This document shows positions 35,201 to 46,900 of a stretch of DNA of 64,000 nucleotides, piece by piece (positions within the stretch are counted from its first letter, which is position 1; every line of letters begins with the position of its first letter). Source of the DNA: Eunapius fragilis (taxonomy: Eukaryota > Porifera > Demospongiae > Spongillida > Spongillidae); assembly GCA_963681505.1 (NCBI GenBank), contig OY811976.1, positions 5,198,003 through 5,262,002 on the forward strand, written 5' to 3'. The notes beneath the pieces are model-generated. The model saw only the letters and a program-made list of their open reading frames with translations, was not told where the DNA came from and made no database searches. Made by a program: the position numbers and the translations under genes.

Positions 35201-36574
35201 TGAAAAAAGGAAACCACTTGTTAACATTGCCTGCCCGGGCCAAACACAATTACAAACCTAAGCATGAGGTACAATGTATTTACTCAGCCAGCCTGTCAGA
35301 GCAATCAAATGGCATTATCCCCTGCATTATCACTAACATTACACTTTCAAGTGTGACACAGAAATAATGGGATAAACCTCTTATCTGGTCAAATCATATC
35401 TGTGATCAGATTAATCTTATCAGATCCAGAACAAGGAGAAGAATATTTTTCTGGGCTTGAATGTGCATACCTGAGCTTTGCAATATTCAGCTCTATCCAA
35501 ATACAAATATGTACGCTTGTTGAAGTCCAATATAAAGTTATCATGTTTTTGCTAATATTCACAACAATCCAAATCAAATCCTACACAGGAATAACGTACT
35601 CGCTAATATGCACACACGACATGTACTCACAGATATACATGTACTCACAAATTAAGACTCAAAGCATGGATCATGCTAAACCTCACCGGACAACCAGATG
35701 CAGCGATGACTTGCACACATCCAGACTTATCCCTGCGAACACAGCAACCAGAGCCTTCTGCTTCACGCTTCCTGTCTGCCTCAATGGCCGCATACAGCTG
35801 TCGGTCTCTCCTCATGCAAGGGGCATACTTGGCCCCCAAGCGAACGAGGGATTCCAAATCAGGCCCACCCCACACACTGCCTGTCACGCTCTTCCTGGCA
35901 ACTTCCAACGTCAGACTACTTGTCTGAACGAATGCCGTCGAAGTCGTGATATCCCATTGGTATGGGGCAAAGCCTTCCACAGACAACGTGATGATCATGA
36001 TGACAATGTGCATGAACATGAGCCAATAGGTGAAGTATGGCCTGGGCACGAGGGAAAAAGGAAACAACCTTTGGTGGCCGATCATAACGCAGTTACATGT
36101 ATTTACCTTCGCTTGGTTGCTTGGTGAAGGTATTGGCTATCCTTGGGATCCACAGATTTATTCAAATACCGCAAGCTCAAATACCGCAGGCACAAGAGCC
36201 CCTCGATGCTCTGTCGCTGTAGCCAGCCTTTCTTCGCTTTTGTGATCACTTCCCCTACTGCAGAGTCTGGCTCATCCTTCTTGTGTGTGCACAGGGGACA
36301 CACACAGGGTATCTGAATGAAGCACAGCATAATGTGAGAACCTTTCAGTACACTTGCAAAAAAAAAAATTATTCGTCATTGTCACGCTGCACAAGTACAT
36401 GTATGTGCAGTACAACACAATGCTACGCATGTCCCCAGGTAACTATTAGTAATCCGCACATTACTAACGGTTATCCCCAGGTAATCATCATCATCATCAT
36501 CCGGCACACCTTGCTGCACACTTTCTTCATCAAAATCCACACCAGCTTCCACACAGGTGGCTTCAGAACCCGCT
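24552..36574 (-). CDS. Inactive rhomboid (iRhom, RHBDF family), incomplete at 5' end
   Basis: Minus-strand exons found: 36574-36469 (tentative, acidic run DDDDDD), 36312-36107, 36041-35687, 33074-33011 (tentative micro-exon), 32936-32787, 32726-32626, 32145-31992 and 25055-24552 (stop). Most junctions agree in phase. Order of features: [12 protein letters not shown] (first membrane segment), [31 protein letters not shown] and HSDAFLCSQ (cysteine-rich iRhom loop), [24 protein letters not shown], then VGPGASMLG and further membrane helices. The serine-protease GxSG is replaced by GPGAS and the expected catalytic His by Thr (NYTLFGG), so it should be a pseudoprotease. In mammals iRhoms escort ADAM17 from the ER; that role here is inference. 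At least one exon between 35687 and 33074 and the N-terminal exons are missing from my model. The 6.9-kb last intron holds a gypsy element. Confidence 0.85.
25060..27187. other. Intronic sequence of the iRhom gene
   Basis: No open frame of note. It includes a G-run at 25225-25247 and sequence with several CpG-containing motifs. Nothing else stands out. Confidence 0.5.
27193..27693 (-). repeat. 3' LTR of the gypsy element
   Basis: About 501 bp starting TGTAATGTCACGTAAAT and ending CTAGTTCA on the minus strand, with TG...CA termini. A purine-rich GGTGGGACGAA lies just upstream at 27705-27695 as the likely polypurine tract. The partner LTR is reduced to its first 17 bp. Confidence 0.7.
27729..30902 (-). 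pseudogene. Gypsy pol: protease end, RT, RNase H, integrase
   Basis: Frame 30902-28578 (774 aa) carries the end of protease ([10 protein letters not shown]), RT with [23 protein letters not shown] and the catalytic YIDDVLIYS, RNase H with [14 protein letters not shown] and [10 protein letters not shown], and the integrase zinc region ending [11 protein letters not shown] and AVDVLEVP. A frameshift at about 28570 separates the rest of integrase (frame 28565-27729; [15 protein letters not shown] supplies the catalytic glutamate) and the C-terminal region. The protease active site (VDSGSS, about 30955) is in yet another frame. Such breaks mean the element is dead. Confidence 0.85.
31042..31690 (-). 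pseudogene. Gypsy gag remnant with one intact and one damaged zinc knuckle
   Basis: The gag region starts without a methionine, right at the LTR remnant, and shifts frame near 31380. The zinc-knuckle region reads [13 protein letters not shown] (first cysteine of the CCHC set replaced by tyrosine) followed by the complete [14 protein letters not shown]. The upstream part has [17 protein letters not shown], typical of gypsy capsids. Confidence 0.75.
32203..32236. repeat. (CA)n microsatellite
   Basis: About 17 CA dinucleotides in the iRhom intron next to the exon at 32145-31992. Confidence 0.95.
32531..32612. repeat. TACATGTA palindrome cluster
   Basis: Overlapping TACATGTACATGTA palindromes separated by the 25-bp phrase AACTAGAAACAATTTCTTG, itself duplicated. 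The same octamer is frequent throughout the window. Confidence 0.8.
33080..35680. other. iRhom intron sequence with unresolved exon(s)
   Basis: By analogy with animal iRhoms, at least one exon is expected here to restore phase between 35687 and 33074. I could not identify it. The minus-strand frame at 34974-34630 is open for 114 codons but does not resemble iRhom. Confidence 0.4.
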
Positions 36575-37035
36575 CTGATGGAGCATCACCAGAAGCACCA
36601 TCAGGTTCCACCGAAGTAGATGTAGGTGGTGCTGTCTTGGTAAATGCTAAAATACCTGTGGCAAAGTCCAAGGTGTTAGTTAGACCCTTGGTTTGGTCAT
36701 TCCATCCCAATGCAAGAAGGTAATTGCACCTACATGTATCCTTTCCAATTTTGGGTTAAAATTTCATATATGTTCGTCTACATATGAGTCAACATTTTAA
36801 TCATTTTGTATGCAAATAATCTTAATGGTTAACAGTGTGCGAGATTTCACAGAACATTGTTTAGGTTTAAATTGCGTGCCTATTGTGCATTATTAATTGT
36901 AGTTAAGTGCATTGTTATTGAAATATTGCAACTCCCAATCGTCTACTCAATAATCGACTGCCTCGTGATAAAGAGTGAAAGAATCTCTAACATCGGTTCT
37001 TTGAGCCGGGAATCCGAGACTAGAAGCAAGTCAGT

Positions 37036-38427
37036 ATGTCGGAAGACGAAAATTTGACCAGAAAGAGAAGAGTCTGTAGTGGACATAAGACGATGGTAAG
37101 CCGAACCTTGATGCTTGTCAAGGAGGCATTAAAAACACCTGAGGCTAGTGTGTTAAAGCTCAAGCAGTATTTAAAGCTCCTTCATGACAAACTGTCCATC
37201 GCTGAAACCCTCAATTCAGAAATCCTTGACCTCATGGCAGTAGAAGACGAGATTACGGAGGAAATCGGACAGTCAGACATTTTTGAGAAACCGTTGAAGT
37301 ACATGTAGCTATTATCGACATCAAAGCAGCGCTAGCGATCGATGAACAAGCAAATGGACCAACATGTACATCACCAGTATCCCACGAGAGAGTGTCCGAG
37401 ACACAGAGGGAAACTGAACGTGATCCAGAACAACATTGAAGGATCCGTATGGGAGAATCCATCATCCTGATCTGCTACACCATCTCCATTGCTTGTTCCA
37501 TCTATCGCACAGTCTCAGAACCTGGAGCAGACTTCATCAAGACAAGATCAGACTGCTGTTAGCCAAGACTTCCCAAGATAACGCTTGAGAAGTTCAATGG
37601 TGACATAACCTCATGGACATCGCTCTGGGACTCCTTTGAGTCATCCATTCATCTCAATTCCAAGCTTACAGACATGTACTGGCGATATCAAGAAAGCATC
37701 CCTTATGATACATGTATCTGTAGCCACAGAAGACATAGATGTGTTCCGGTTCTTATGGGTAGATGATATCCACAGAGACCTGCCCCAGATGGTCGTGCTC
37801 CGATTCACAAGAGTTCTGTTTGGAGTCTCGCGTCCATTTCTCCTGAATGCAACGATAAGATATCACATCAATCCAGGATTTGCAGAGAAAATTTTACAGT
37901 CAATCTATGTTGATGACATTGTCAGCAAAGTGGACAACGTAAATCAAGCATACAATTGTACACCAAGGCAAAAGCATATACTACGGGGTGGTGGATTTAA
38001 CCTGAGCAAGCTAATATCAATTTCTAAACAGATCCAATGAACAATCTTTGAGGGAGACAATGGGACATATGCTGACAATATCCTAGGGGACAAGCAGACA
38101 ACTGTTGTACAAGACTACCAAAGGGTGCCAGGGGTAAACTAGAACCTAACTGAAGACCACTTGTACATGTATTTGACATCACACCACTGTTTTAACTCAT
38201 GAGACAATCTGAGCCAACCAAGAGAAAACATTATCAGCTTGGAATCCCGATGACCCTTTAGGAATAATCTCACCCGTGACTGTACAACTGAAGATATTTG
38301 CCCAAAAGCTCTGTGAAGCAAGGCTTGATTGGGATGAAACTGTATCAGGTGAGGTATTGCAGAGATGGATAAATTACAGAAGCAACCTTCTTGACCTAAA
38401 GTCAATTACTATTCCTAGATGTTACTT
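37036..38427 (+). pseudogene. BEL/Pao retrotransposon, internally deleted
   Basis: 37036-37308 encodes an N-terminal gag-like helix region starting MSEDENLTRKRR. 37570-37660 encodes LPKITLEKFNGDITSWTSL followed by WDSFESSIH, the BEL/Pao gag hallmark. It then jumps at about 37665 straight into RT: GDIKKASLMIHV, DVFRFLWVDD, RFTRVLFGVS and the catalytic IYVDDIV (37900-37920). 38250-38427 adds ISPVTVQLKIFAQKL and WDETVSGEVLQRW from the RT/RNase H connection. The protease and the RT N-terminus are missing, and frameshifts separate the parts. At about 38428 the sequence changes to the DIRS-like element. Confidence 0.8.
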
Positions 38428-38914
38428 CCAGCGCATTTGCAGAGATTTTGCCAGCTACATGTTGTTCAGGCAGCAGGCCGCCACGTCTAACACAGTAGAC
38501 TGGTCCCAACTGAACTCAACTTTGTATGCGGTGACGTTCCTGGCGCAGCAGGGGAATAGAACTCGGCCCTGCACCCTGTGTATGGAGTCGGACCATAGAG
38601 AGGATGAGTGTTCTCTCGGGTCAGATGACCACCCGATGTCGGTGAAGCGGGATGGTGCGGGTCATTTGAAGGAGTTTAACGGGCTGCGGCAGCAACAAGT
38701 GTGTTTTACTTGGAATGAAGGTAGGTGTTTTTGCAACGGCTGTCGTTTCCGTCATGTTTGTGCTCGTTGCCAAGGTGAACATCGGTTAATAGATTGTCGT
38801 CAGTTTCCGCTTAAGTATAGCGGTCGTGGGAGCGCCGTTGGTGGTTATCAGCGCGACAATGATGCTGGCTCCATGAGGGGATCGACGTCTCAAGGTCAAG
38901 TTCGTCGTCAGTAG
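38276..38914 (+). pseudogene. Chimeric frame: BEL/Pao RT tail fused to DIRS-like gag
   Basis: One open frame of 212 codons joins two elements. Residues 1-50 are BEL/Pao (WDETVSGEVLQRW, then ITIPRCYF) and the rest is a DIRS-type gag end with a cysteine/histidine array: CTLCMESDHREDEC, CFTWNEGRCFCNGCRFRHVC and CARCQGEHRLIDC. The junction is near 38428. It is a chance fusion created by insertion, not evidence of a functional protein. Confidence 0.7.
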
Positions 38915-39064
38915 AGGACATGCAGCAGGCAGGCAGGGTATTTATCTATTATTTATAACTCTTCAGTGCATGCATGTCGTATATAGTCGAACTACGATCA
39001 TGTGTGGTGTATATGCTTATATATATATAGGCGACTGATCATCTGCTTATTATAGTTATATATA

Positions 39065-39900
39065 CAGGGTCTTTGCAAAAGAGCGCAACGCTTTAAAATG
39101 AATATAATTCATTAATAGGATTGTCAATCTAAATGAATTTATGAACCTACAATAACCACGTTTAGTTAAATACGAACCGCATTGTTACAATTCGTTTATC
39201 TTTAGCCATTCAAAAGATAAAATCAAATAGCTTGCAATTAACTAGACTGACAAAACAATGTACGACAACTTTTAATTAATAACGTGATTTATAAACTGCA
39301 GAATAGAATTGATGAGACTTTGAAAAAGTATGAAATTTGATTGGCGTTTTACTAGTTAATATTCAAAACAACAAATCAAACTTGAAAAAGCTATATGACC
39401 ACTACGTTTTTATTAACTTTGAGTTTTAATAACGCACCATTAAATAATCCATAACCAAATCAAGTAGTGTTTTGTACTTCATTTTATACTGGAATAATAT
39501 ATGATGGTTATTAAAAATATATACCACATAACAGCTTCAACCTTAATAACTTTAAAGCAAATGATGGTCTTAAATGTGAATAACTCACTATTGAACCTAG
39601 GAACTTGAAATCAGTACTGTTCCACCATATATCCAGATCGTGTGTTACTTATTATTAGTTATTAAAATCAATTATCGCAAACTACAATCTTGAATAACTT
39701 TGTTAATAGAGGGCTTTGAATATTTTGATTTATAAGGGATTTGATACAGTTACTTAACCGCTTATAATAATTGAAATCTAATTGGATTATTTGTATTTGC
39801 CTAACTACTGCAACATTTGCTAAAGAAATCAAGCAGTTAATTAATTTCAATCCTGAGTTATAGTAGTTTTAAAGCGTTGCGTTCTTTCGCAAACACCCTG
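39065..39900. mobile_element. 836-bp non-autonomous TIR element inside DIRS
   Basis: CAGGGTCTTTGCAAAAGAGC and GCAACGCTTTAAAA on the left mirror TTTTAAAGCGTTGC and GTTCTTTCGCAAACACCCTG on the right, bordered by TATATA on both sides (TA target). The interior is AT-rich with many AATAACTTT-like phrases and no coding capacity. Confidence 0.85.
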
Positions 39901-39944
39901 TATATATATTTCTGTTTTACTTATAGTCTTGGATTAAATAGTGC

Positions 39945-41551
39945 ATGTCATGTGATGTTGCCTTGCATTGCTCTGTTGCAGTGATGGCATGTGTGGAGCG
40001 TGTTCAGGTTCTCACAGTGGGAGGAGAGTATGTTTATATGTCGGATCTCAACAGTATAGTGAGTTGTAAAGGCGACTCTGTTGGTCATGTTCCACGCGAC
40101 ATTTCATCCCCTCTGCGAGTGGATGCTTGGACAGAGGAGTTGCGCACTTTTCCGGACAAGGTTTTTGTCGACTTTATTGTGCACGGCATCATGAAGGGTT
40201 TCAGGATTGGTTACAAACGAGGTAGTGTACGTCTGGTTAGCGCGAATCGTAATATGTTGTCGGCAGAGTCGAACCCGATGGTGGTCGAGGATTATTTGAC
40301 GAAAGAGGTGCAAGCAGGCCGTATAGTGCCAGTGGTGGGAGAGGAGGGTATTCAGATTAGTCGGTTTGGTGTCATTCCTAAGTCAGGACAACTGGGAAAG
40401 TGGAGGCTTATCGTCGATTTGTCGTCACCAGAGGGAGGCAGTGTCAACGATGGTATCTCAAGTAACTGGTGTTCTCTTTCGTATGCGTCCATTGATGATG
40501 CCGCTAAGCTAGTCGTAGCTGTTAGTCGTGGTGCATTGTTGGCTAAGTTGGATATCGAGAGTGCTTACAGGATTGTGCCGGTACACCCGGACGATAGGCA
40601 CTTGCTGGGGATGCGGTGGAAGGGAACAATTTATGTCGACAAGGCCCTACCTTTTGGTTTGCGTTCGGCTCCCAAGTTATTTACTGCAGTGGCAGATGCA
40701 TTGGCTTGGATGATGCAGGGGTGTGGAGCATGTAAGGTAATTCACTACCTTGACGACTTTTTGTTTGTGGGCGAACTGGTATCTTCGTTATGTGCGAAAG
40801 CTCTTCAGGCATTTTTGCGGTTGTGCAGGCGCCTTGGGGTTCCGGTGGCGATGGGCAAATTGCAAGGCCCAGCTACGTCGTTGACTTTCTTGGGAATCGA
40901 AATTGACACTGAGGCGATGGAGTTGAGGTTACCGCGAGAAAAGTTGTCGAAACTAAAGGAGATGGTTAGTGCCTGGAAGGGGCGAAAGTAATGTACGAAG
41001 CGTGAATTACAGTCGTTGATTGGTCATCTTCAGCATGCATGTCGGGTCGTTCAATCAGGTAGGACGTTTCTGCGCAGAATGATCAATCTGTCGATGGTGG
41101 CAAAAGAGCTGCATCATCACCTTAGGTTGAATAAGGGTTTTCAATCTGATTTGCAGTGGTGGTGGATGTTTCTAGAGATATGGAATGGTGTATCCATGCT
41201 CAATAGTACCGCACAGCTGTAATGCTTACATCCGATGCATCAGGTTCGTGGGGTTGTGGTGAGTAGTTTATGTGTCCGTGGCCACCTAAGTGGGCTAAGG
41301 TGCATATCTCGGTGAAGGAGTTGTTTCCTTTAGTATTGGCATGCGCATTGTGGGGGCATCAGTGGAGAGGAAAAGTGGTGAGCTGCCTGTCGGATAACAC
41401 AGCAGAGGTGGCCATTCTCAGATCAGGTATTAGTCGGCAGGAGAGTGCGATGCACAGTATTACACAATATGGTAGATTGATTGCCCATTGTTGGTATGAA
41501 CCTGGACCAGATAAAGTTCACAAGCAACAGGTACTGTGGCAAGGAAGATAA
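39945..41551 (+). pseudogene. DIRS-type reverse transcriptase and RNase H
   Basis: Frame 39945-40991 reads PLRVDAWTEELRTFPD, GFRIGYKRGS, SRFGVIPKSGQLGKWRLIVD, LAKLDIESAYRIVPVHPDD, LPFGLRSAPKLF and the catalytic HYLDDFL, all typical of DIRS-group RT. After a TAA at 40989-40991 the frame continues as CTKRELQSLIGHLQHACRVV and DLQWWWMFLEIWNG. A second stop (41220) and third (about 41263) interrupt the RNase H, where LTSDASGSWGCG and LSDNTAEVAIL hold the acidic residues. At least three stops make it non-functional. Confidence 0.85.
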
Positions 41552-41639
41552 AAGAAAAAAAAATCAGGGAACAAAAAAATGAAAAGTTTTATCTTATACT
41601 GCACTGCCAGTTGAACCATGGTCGAGGCCAAGACACATC

Positions 41640-42260
41640 CAAAACCAGGGTGGAGTGATTGCTACACACAACCTTCATATTCCCCAATCTCAGATTGTGC
41701 AGGCATACTTCTCGAAGGCAAATGCTATTGATATCCACAATCAGTATGGGCAGTATAATCTTGGAATTGAGACAGTCTGGAAGACGACTGACTGGTGGAA
41801 ACGTTTGTTTCAGTTCATCATTCGTATCTCACTTGTCAATGCATATCTGGCCTATTGCTACTTTGAGAAGATCGAAACAAACTATATTGTATTCAGGCAG
41901 GTTGTCAATCAAGTTGCTGTGCAGTTATGCTGGGCAAGAAAGGCACCTGTCAGTGTTACAAGTCGTGGAGGAAGATTTCCAAGTATTTGTTCAATGGAAA
42001 GTGTTAAGGAGGTTTTTCCAAACCTGAACCATAAAGGGTCTGGTAGATGTAAGGTTGAAACTACTGGTGGTGAAAATGTGGTGCAGAAGCATATTACTTT
42101 TGCCGAAAACGTTCCTACTTTCCTGGTAGCAAAAAGCCCAAAGTAGTTTTTATGTGTGGTGCTCGAACAAAACAACAGTGTGGATGTAAACACCTTCAGT
42201 TGGCAGCTTCATCACAATAAACATTTGGATACATGTTGTGATTCCTTCAAGTGTAAAAGA
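41640..42260 (+). pseudogene. piggyBac-like (PGBD4-type) transposase C-terminus
   Basis: Frame 41655-42146 contains ANAIDIHNQYGQYNLGIE, then VWKTTDWWKRLFQFII and VNAYLAYCYFEK, the end of a piggyBac-type transposase domain. A shift near 42130 leads to FMCGARTKQQCGCKH, the remnant of the C-terminal cysteine-rich finger. The catalytic N-terminal two thirds are absent. Confidence 0.65.
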
Positions 42261-42678
42261 ACAATATTTGTTTTTCGCGTTAGAAGCATTATCGCAAATT
42301 GCGCATGCACAGTAATGACATGCTATTATCTCGCGAATAAATTAACATCTTTACTACTCATTGAATTTGACACTACATTCAGTATACACGGATGCATGTT
42401 TCCATTGCTGGAGTTTGGTGAAGGCCTTTCTAAAATTTGTCGCGGTACTGCTACTTTGTTGTCGCGGTAACGCGACAAACCGCCCGGTGTCGGGGGATTA
42501 AAAAGAAGATGACTATCAATCTTCTTGAACCAGTAATTATTGTCCTATTGAACAATTCCTTTTGTTTCCACCAAAATGCAGAATATACTATCAATGGATT
42601 AATTCTAGGCATTGTGGCGTCCGATATAATACCCAACATGTAACTGTACTCTTATAGTGCAGTGTGAATCAAGATATA

Positions 42679-43240
42679 ACATTTCAAAAAAGCAAACTAA
42701 ATTATTCATGACTGCATATCAGTTTACGATTAAGATTATTCACATATATATGTCAATGCATATGACGACAAACAAATATGAAAAATTTGAACCAGTGGGG
42801 CACAATTTCCTTCTTGTATTGATATACATGCAGAATGACCCCCCCCCCCCCCCCCCCCGAACAAACTTTGTATCCGCTTTGCAGCATCTGTTTCTGTTTC
42901 TGATTTGCAGCCATCGCCTTTGCACATAAGACAACAGTGGGCTATGCAGAGTTATAACATTTCAAAAAAGCAAACTAAATTATTCATCACTGCCTATCCA
43001 GTTTACGATTAAGATTATTCACATATATATGTCAATGCATATGACGACAAACATATATGAAAAATTTGAACCAGTGGGGCACAATTGCCTTCTTGCATTG
43101 ATATACATGTAGAATGACCACCACCCCGCCCCCCCCCCAACCCGGGAACAAACTTTGTTTCAGCTCTGCAGCATCTGTTTCTGTTTGTGATTTGCAGCCA
43201 TCGCCTTTGCTCATATGACAACAGTGGGCTATGCAGAGTT
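42679..43240. repeat. Tandem duplication of a ~280-bp unit
   Basis: The unit from ACATTTCAAAAAAGCAAAC to GGGCTATGCAGAGTT occurs at 42679-42957 and again at 42958-43240, with a C-run (lengths differ) in each. A minus-strand frame through the second unit continues into LELSEEEQAAWACQQLC (43290-43240), preceded by an acceptor-like TTGCACAG, so a host exon may end here. I do not recognise it. Confidence 0.7.
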
Positions 43241-43298
43241 GCTGACACGCCCACGCAGCCTGCTCTTCCTCACTTAGCTCCAGCCCTAAGAATCTGTG

Positions 43299-43430
43299 CA
43301 AGAAACAGTACATGAGTGACATGGAACAATATATGGGGTGACAAGAAACAGTACATGAGGTGACAAGAAACAGTACATGAGGTGACAAGGAACAGTACAT
43401 GAGGTAACAGGAACAGTACATGAGGAGTAC
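43299..43430. repeat. 22-bp minisatellite
   Basis: Five or six units of GAAACAGTACATGAGGTGACA, degenerating at the right end. Confidence 0.8.
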
Positions 43431-43762
43431 ATGAGACGATATCATACAATTAGAAATGCAATAGAAAAAGATTCTTTGTGATGTGAACAATGTGATTGAC
43501 TGAACCAGGTAACCTCACTGGATTCTATTTCATACATGGAATATTAATTACATGTAATGTATGAAGGATTAGTGGACTGCAGATAATTGGAGTGAATATG
43601 TCATGCCAATATACAGCAAAGGGGCTTAAGTGCCCCATCCCATCCCCAGTTATTTTGGTTATGATGTACACTGACATAGATGGTATGTAAGCAGGGGGGG
43701 GGGGTCACCAGGGGCAGGTCCACCCCCCCCCCCCCCCCCCCCCCTTCCGTTGATCTAATTAT

Positions 43763-43920
43763 ACAAGTAAATAAAAAACCTTCTCAATGAGAAAGTTGGT
43801 GGGATATAAGATTTGAAGGCAATGGTGGTGTAAAAAGCAAGGAAACAAGGGTATGTAATAGTAAGGGAAAATGTCATAGTCCTATATTTAGCAGCCCATT
43901 TGTAGAGGAGAACCGCGCTG
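43763..43920 (+). mobile_element. Lone left end of the 'TCTCTAACGAGA' TIR family
   Basis: TACAAGTAAATAAAAAACC, TTCTCAATGAGAAAGTTGG and GGTGGTGTAAAAAGCA match, with divergence, the left end at 50296. It is followed within 60 bp by the 41-bp satellite. No matching right end was seen before 49236, so the element is truncated or the array has replaced it. Confidence 0.6.
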
Positions 43921-43979
43921 CTAAAAGGCGGCGATGGACCTTGAGGTCCTCAATATTAATTGGTGCTGTGTCCATTGTA

Positions 43980-46900
43980 CACACCACCAGCACTAACCCA
44001 TCACATCCATACATTCAGTACACACCACCAGCACTAGCCCATCACATCCATACATTCAGTACACACCACCAGCACTAGCCCATCACATCCATACATTCAG
44101 TACACACCACCAGCACTAGCCCATCACATCCATACATTCAGTACACACCACCCGCACTAGCCCATCACATCCATACATTCAGTACACACCACCAGCACTA
44201 GCCCATCACATCCATACATTCAGTACACACCACCAGCACTAGCCCATCACATCCATGCATTCAGTACACACCACCAGCACTAGCCCATCACATCCATACA
44301 TTCAGTACACACCACCAGCACTAGCCCATCACATCCATACATTCAGTACACACCACCAGCACTAGCCCATCACATCCATACATTCAGTACACACCACCAG
44401 CACTAGCCCATCACATCCATACATTCAGTACACACCACCAGCACTAACCCATCACATCCATACATTCAGTACACACCACCAGCACTAGCCCATCACATCC
44501 ATAGATTCAGTACACACCACCAGCACTAGCCCATCACATCCATACATTCAGTACACACCACCAGCACTAGCCCATCGCATCCATACATTCAGTACACACC
44601 ACCAGCACTAGCCCATCACATCCATACATTCAGTACACACCACCAGCACTAGCCCATCACATCCATACATTCAGTACACACCACCAGCACTAGCCCATCA
44701 CATCCATACATTCAGTACACACCACCAGCACTAACCCATCACATCCATACATTCAGTACACACCACCAGCACTAACCCATCACATCCATACATTCAGTAC
44801 ACACCACCAGCACTAGCCCATCACATCTATACATTCAGTACACACCACCAGTACTAACCCATCACATCCATACATTCAGTACACGCCACCAGCACTAACC
44901 CATCACATCCATACATTCAGTACACGCCACCAGCACTAACCCATCACATCCATACATTCAGTACACACCACCAGCACTAGCCCATCACATCCATACATTC
45001 AGTACACACCACCAGCACTAACCCATCACATCCATACATTCAGTACACACCACCAGCACTAGCCCATCACATCCATACATTCAGTACACACCACCAGCAC
45101 TAGCCCATCACATCCATACATTCAGTACACACCACCAGCACTAGCCCATCACATCCATACATTCAGTACACACCACCAGCACTAACCCATTACATCCATA
45201 CATTCAGTACACGCCACCAGCACTAACCCATCACATCCATACATTCAGTACACGCCACCAGCACTAACCCATCACATCCATACATTCAGTACACACCACC
45301 AGCACTAACCCATCACATCCATACATTCAGTACACGCCACCAGCACTAACCCATCACATCCATACATTCAGTACACGCCACCAGCACTAACCCATCACAT
45401 CCATACATTCAGTACACGCCACCAGCACTAGCCCATCACATCCATACATTCAGTACACACCACCAGCACTAACCCATCACATCCATACATTCAGTACACA
45501 CCACCAGCACTAACCCATCACATCCATACATTCAGTACACACCACCAGCACTAGCCCATCACATCCATACATTCAGTACACACCACCAGCACTAGCCCAT
45601 CACATCCATACATTCAGTACACACCACCAGCACTAACCCATCACATCCATACATTCAGTACACACCACCAGCACTAGCCCATCACATCCATACATTCAGT
45701 ACACACCACCAGCACTAACCCATCACATCCATACATTCAGTACACACCACCAGCACTAGCCCATCACATCCATACATTCAGTACACACCACCAGCACTAG
45801 CCCATCACATCCATACATACAGTACACGCCACCAGCACTAACCCATCACATCCATACATTCAGTACACGCCACCAGCACTAACCCATCACATCCATACAT
45901 TCAGTACACGCCACCAGCACTAACCCATCACATCCATACATTCAGTACACACCACCAGCACTAGCCCATCACATCTATACATTCAGTACACACCACCAGT
46001 ACTAACCCATCACATCCATACATTCAGTACACACCACCAGCACTAGCCCATCACATCCATACATTCAGTACACACCACCAGCACTAACCCATCACATCCA
46101 TACATTCAGTACACACCACCAGCACTAACCCATCACATCCATACATTCAGTACACACCACCAGCACTAGCCCATCACATCCATACATTCAGTACACACCA
46201 CCAGCACTAGCCCATCACATCCATACATTCAGTACACACCACCAGCACTAGCCCATCACATCCATACATTCAGTACACACCACCAGCACTAGCCCATCAC
46301 ATCCATACATTCAGTACACACCACCAGCACTAACCCATCACATCCATACATTCAGTACACACCACCAGCACTAGCCCATCACATCCATACATTCAGTACA
46401 CACCACCAGCACTAGCCCATCACATCCATACATTCAGTACACGCCACCAGCACTAACCCATCACATCCATACATTCAGTACACGCCACCAGCACTAACCC
46501 ATCACATCCATACATTCAGTACACGCCATCAGCACTAACCCATCACATCCATACATTCAGTACACACCACCAGCACTAGCCCATCACATCCATACATTCA
46601 GTACACACCACCAGCACTAACCCATCACATCCATACATTCAGTACACACCACCAGCACTAGCCCATCACATCCATACATTCAGTACACACCACCAGCACT
46701 AACCCATCACATCCATACATTCAGTACACGCCACCAGCACTAACCCATCACATCCATACATTCAGTACACGCCACCAGCACTAACCCATCACATCCATAC
46801 ATTCAGTACACACCACCAGTAATAACCCATCACATCCATACATTCAGTACACACCACCAGCACTAACCCATCACATCCATACATTCAGTACACACCACCA

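Larger units (their letters stand above)
38428..41556 (+). mobile_element. DIRS-like retroelement, truncated
   Basis: Gag-type zinc array (38428-38914), then reverse transcriptase (39945-40991) and RNase H pieces (41000-41556). I found no tyrosine recombinase or the split inverted repeats expected of DIRS, so both ends are probably lost. A TIR element (39065-39900) is inserted between gag and RT. Internal stops at 40989-40991, 41220-41222 and about 41263 show decay. Confidence 0.7.

Noticed and set aside
35402..36127. 241-codon plus-strand frame
   Set aside because: It is antisense to well-supported iRhom exons and has no motif of its own.
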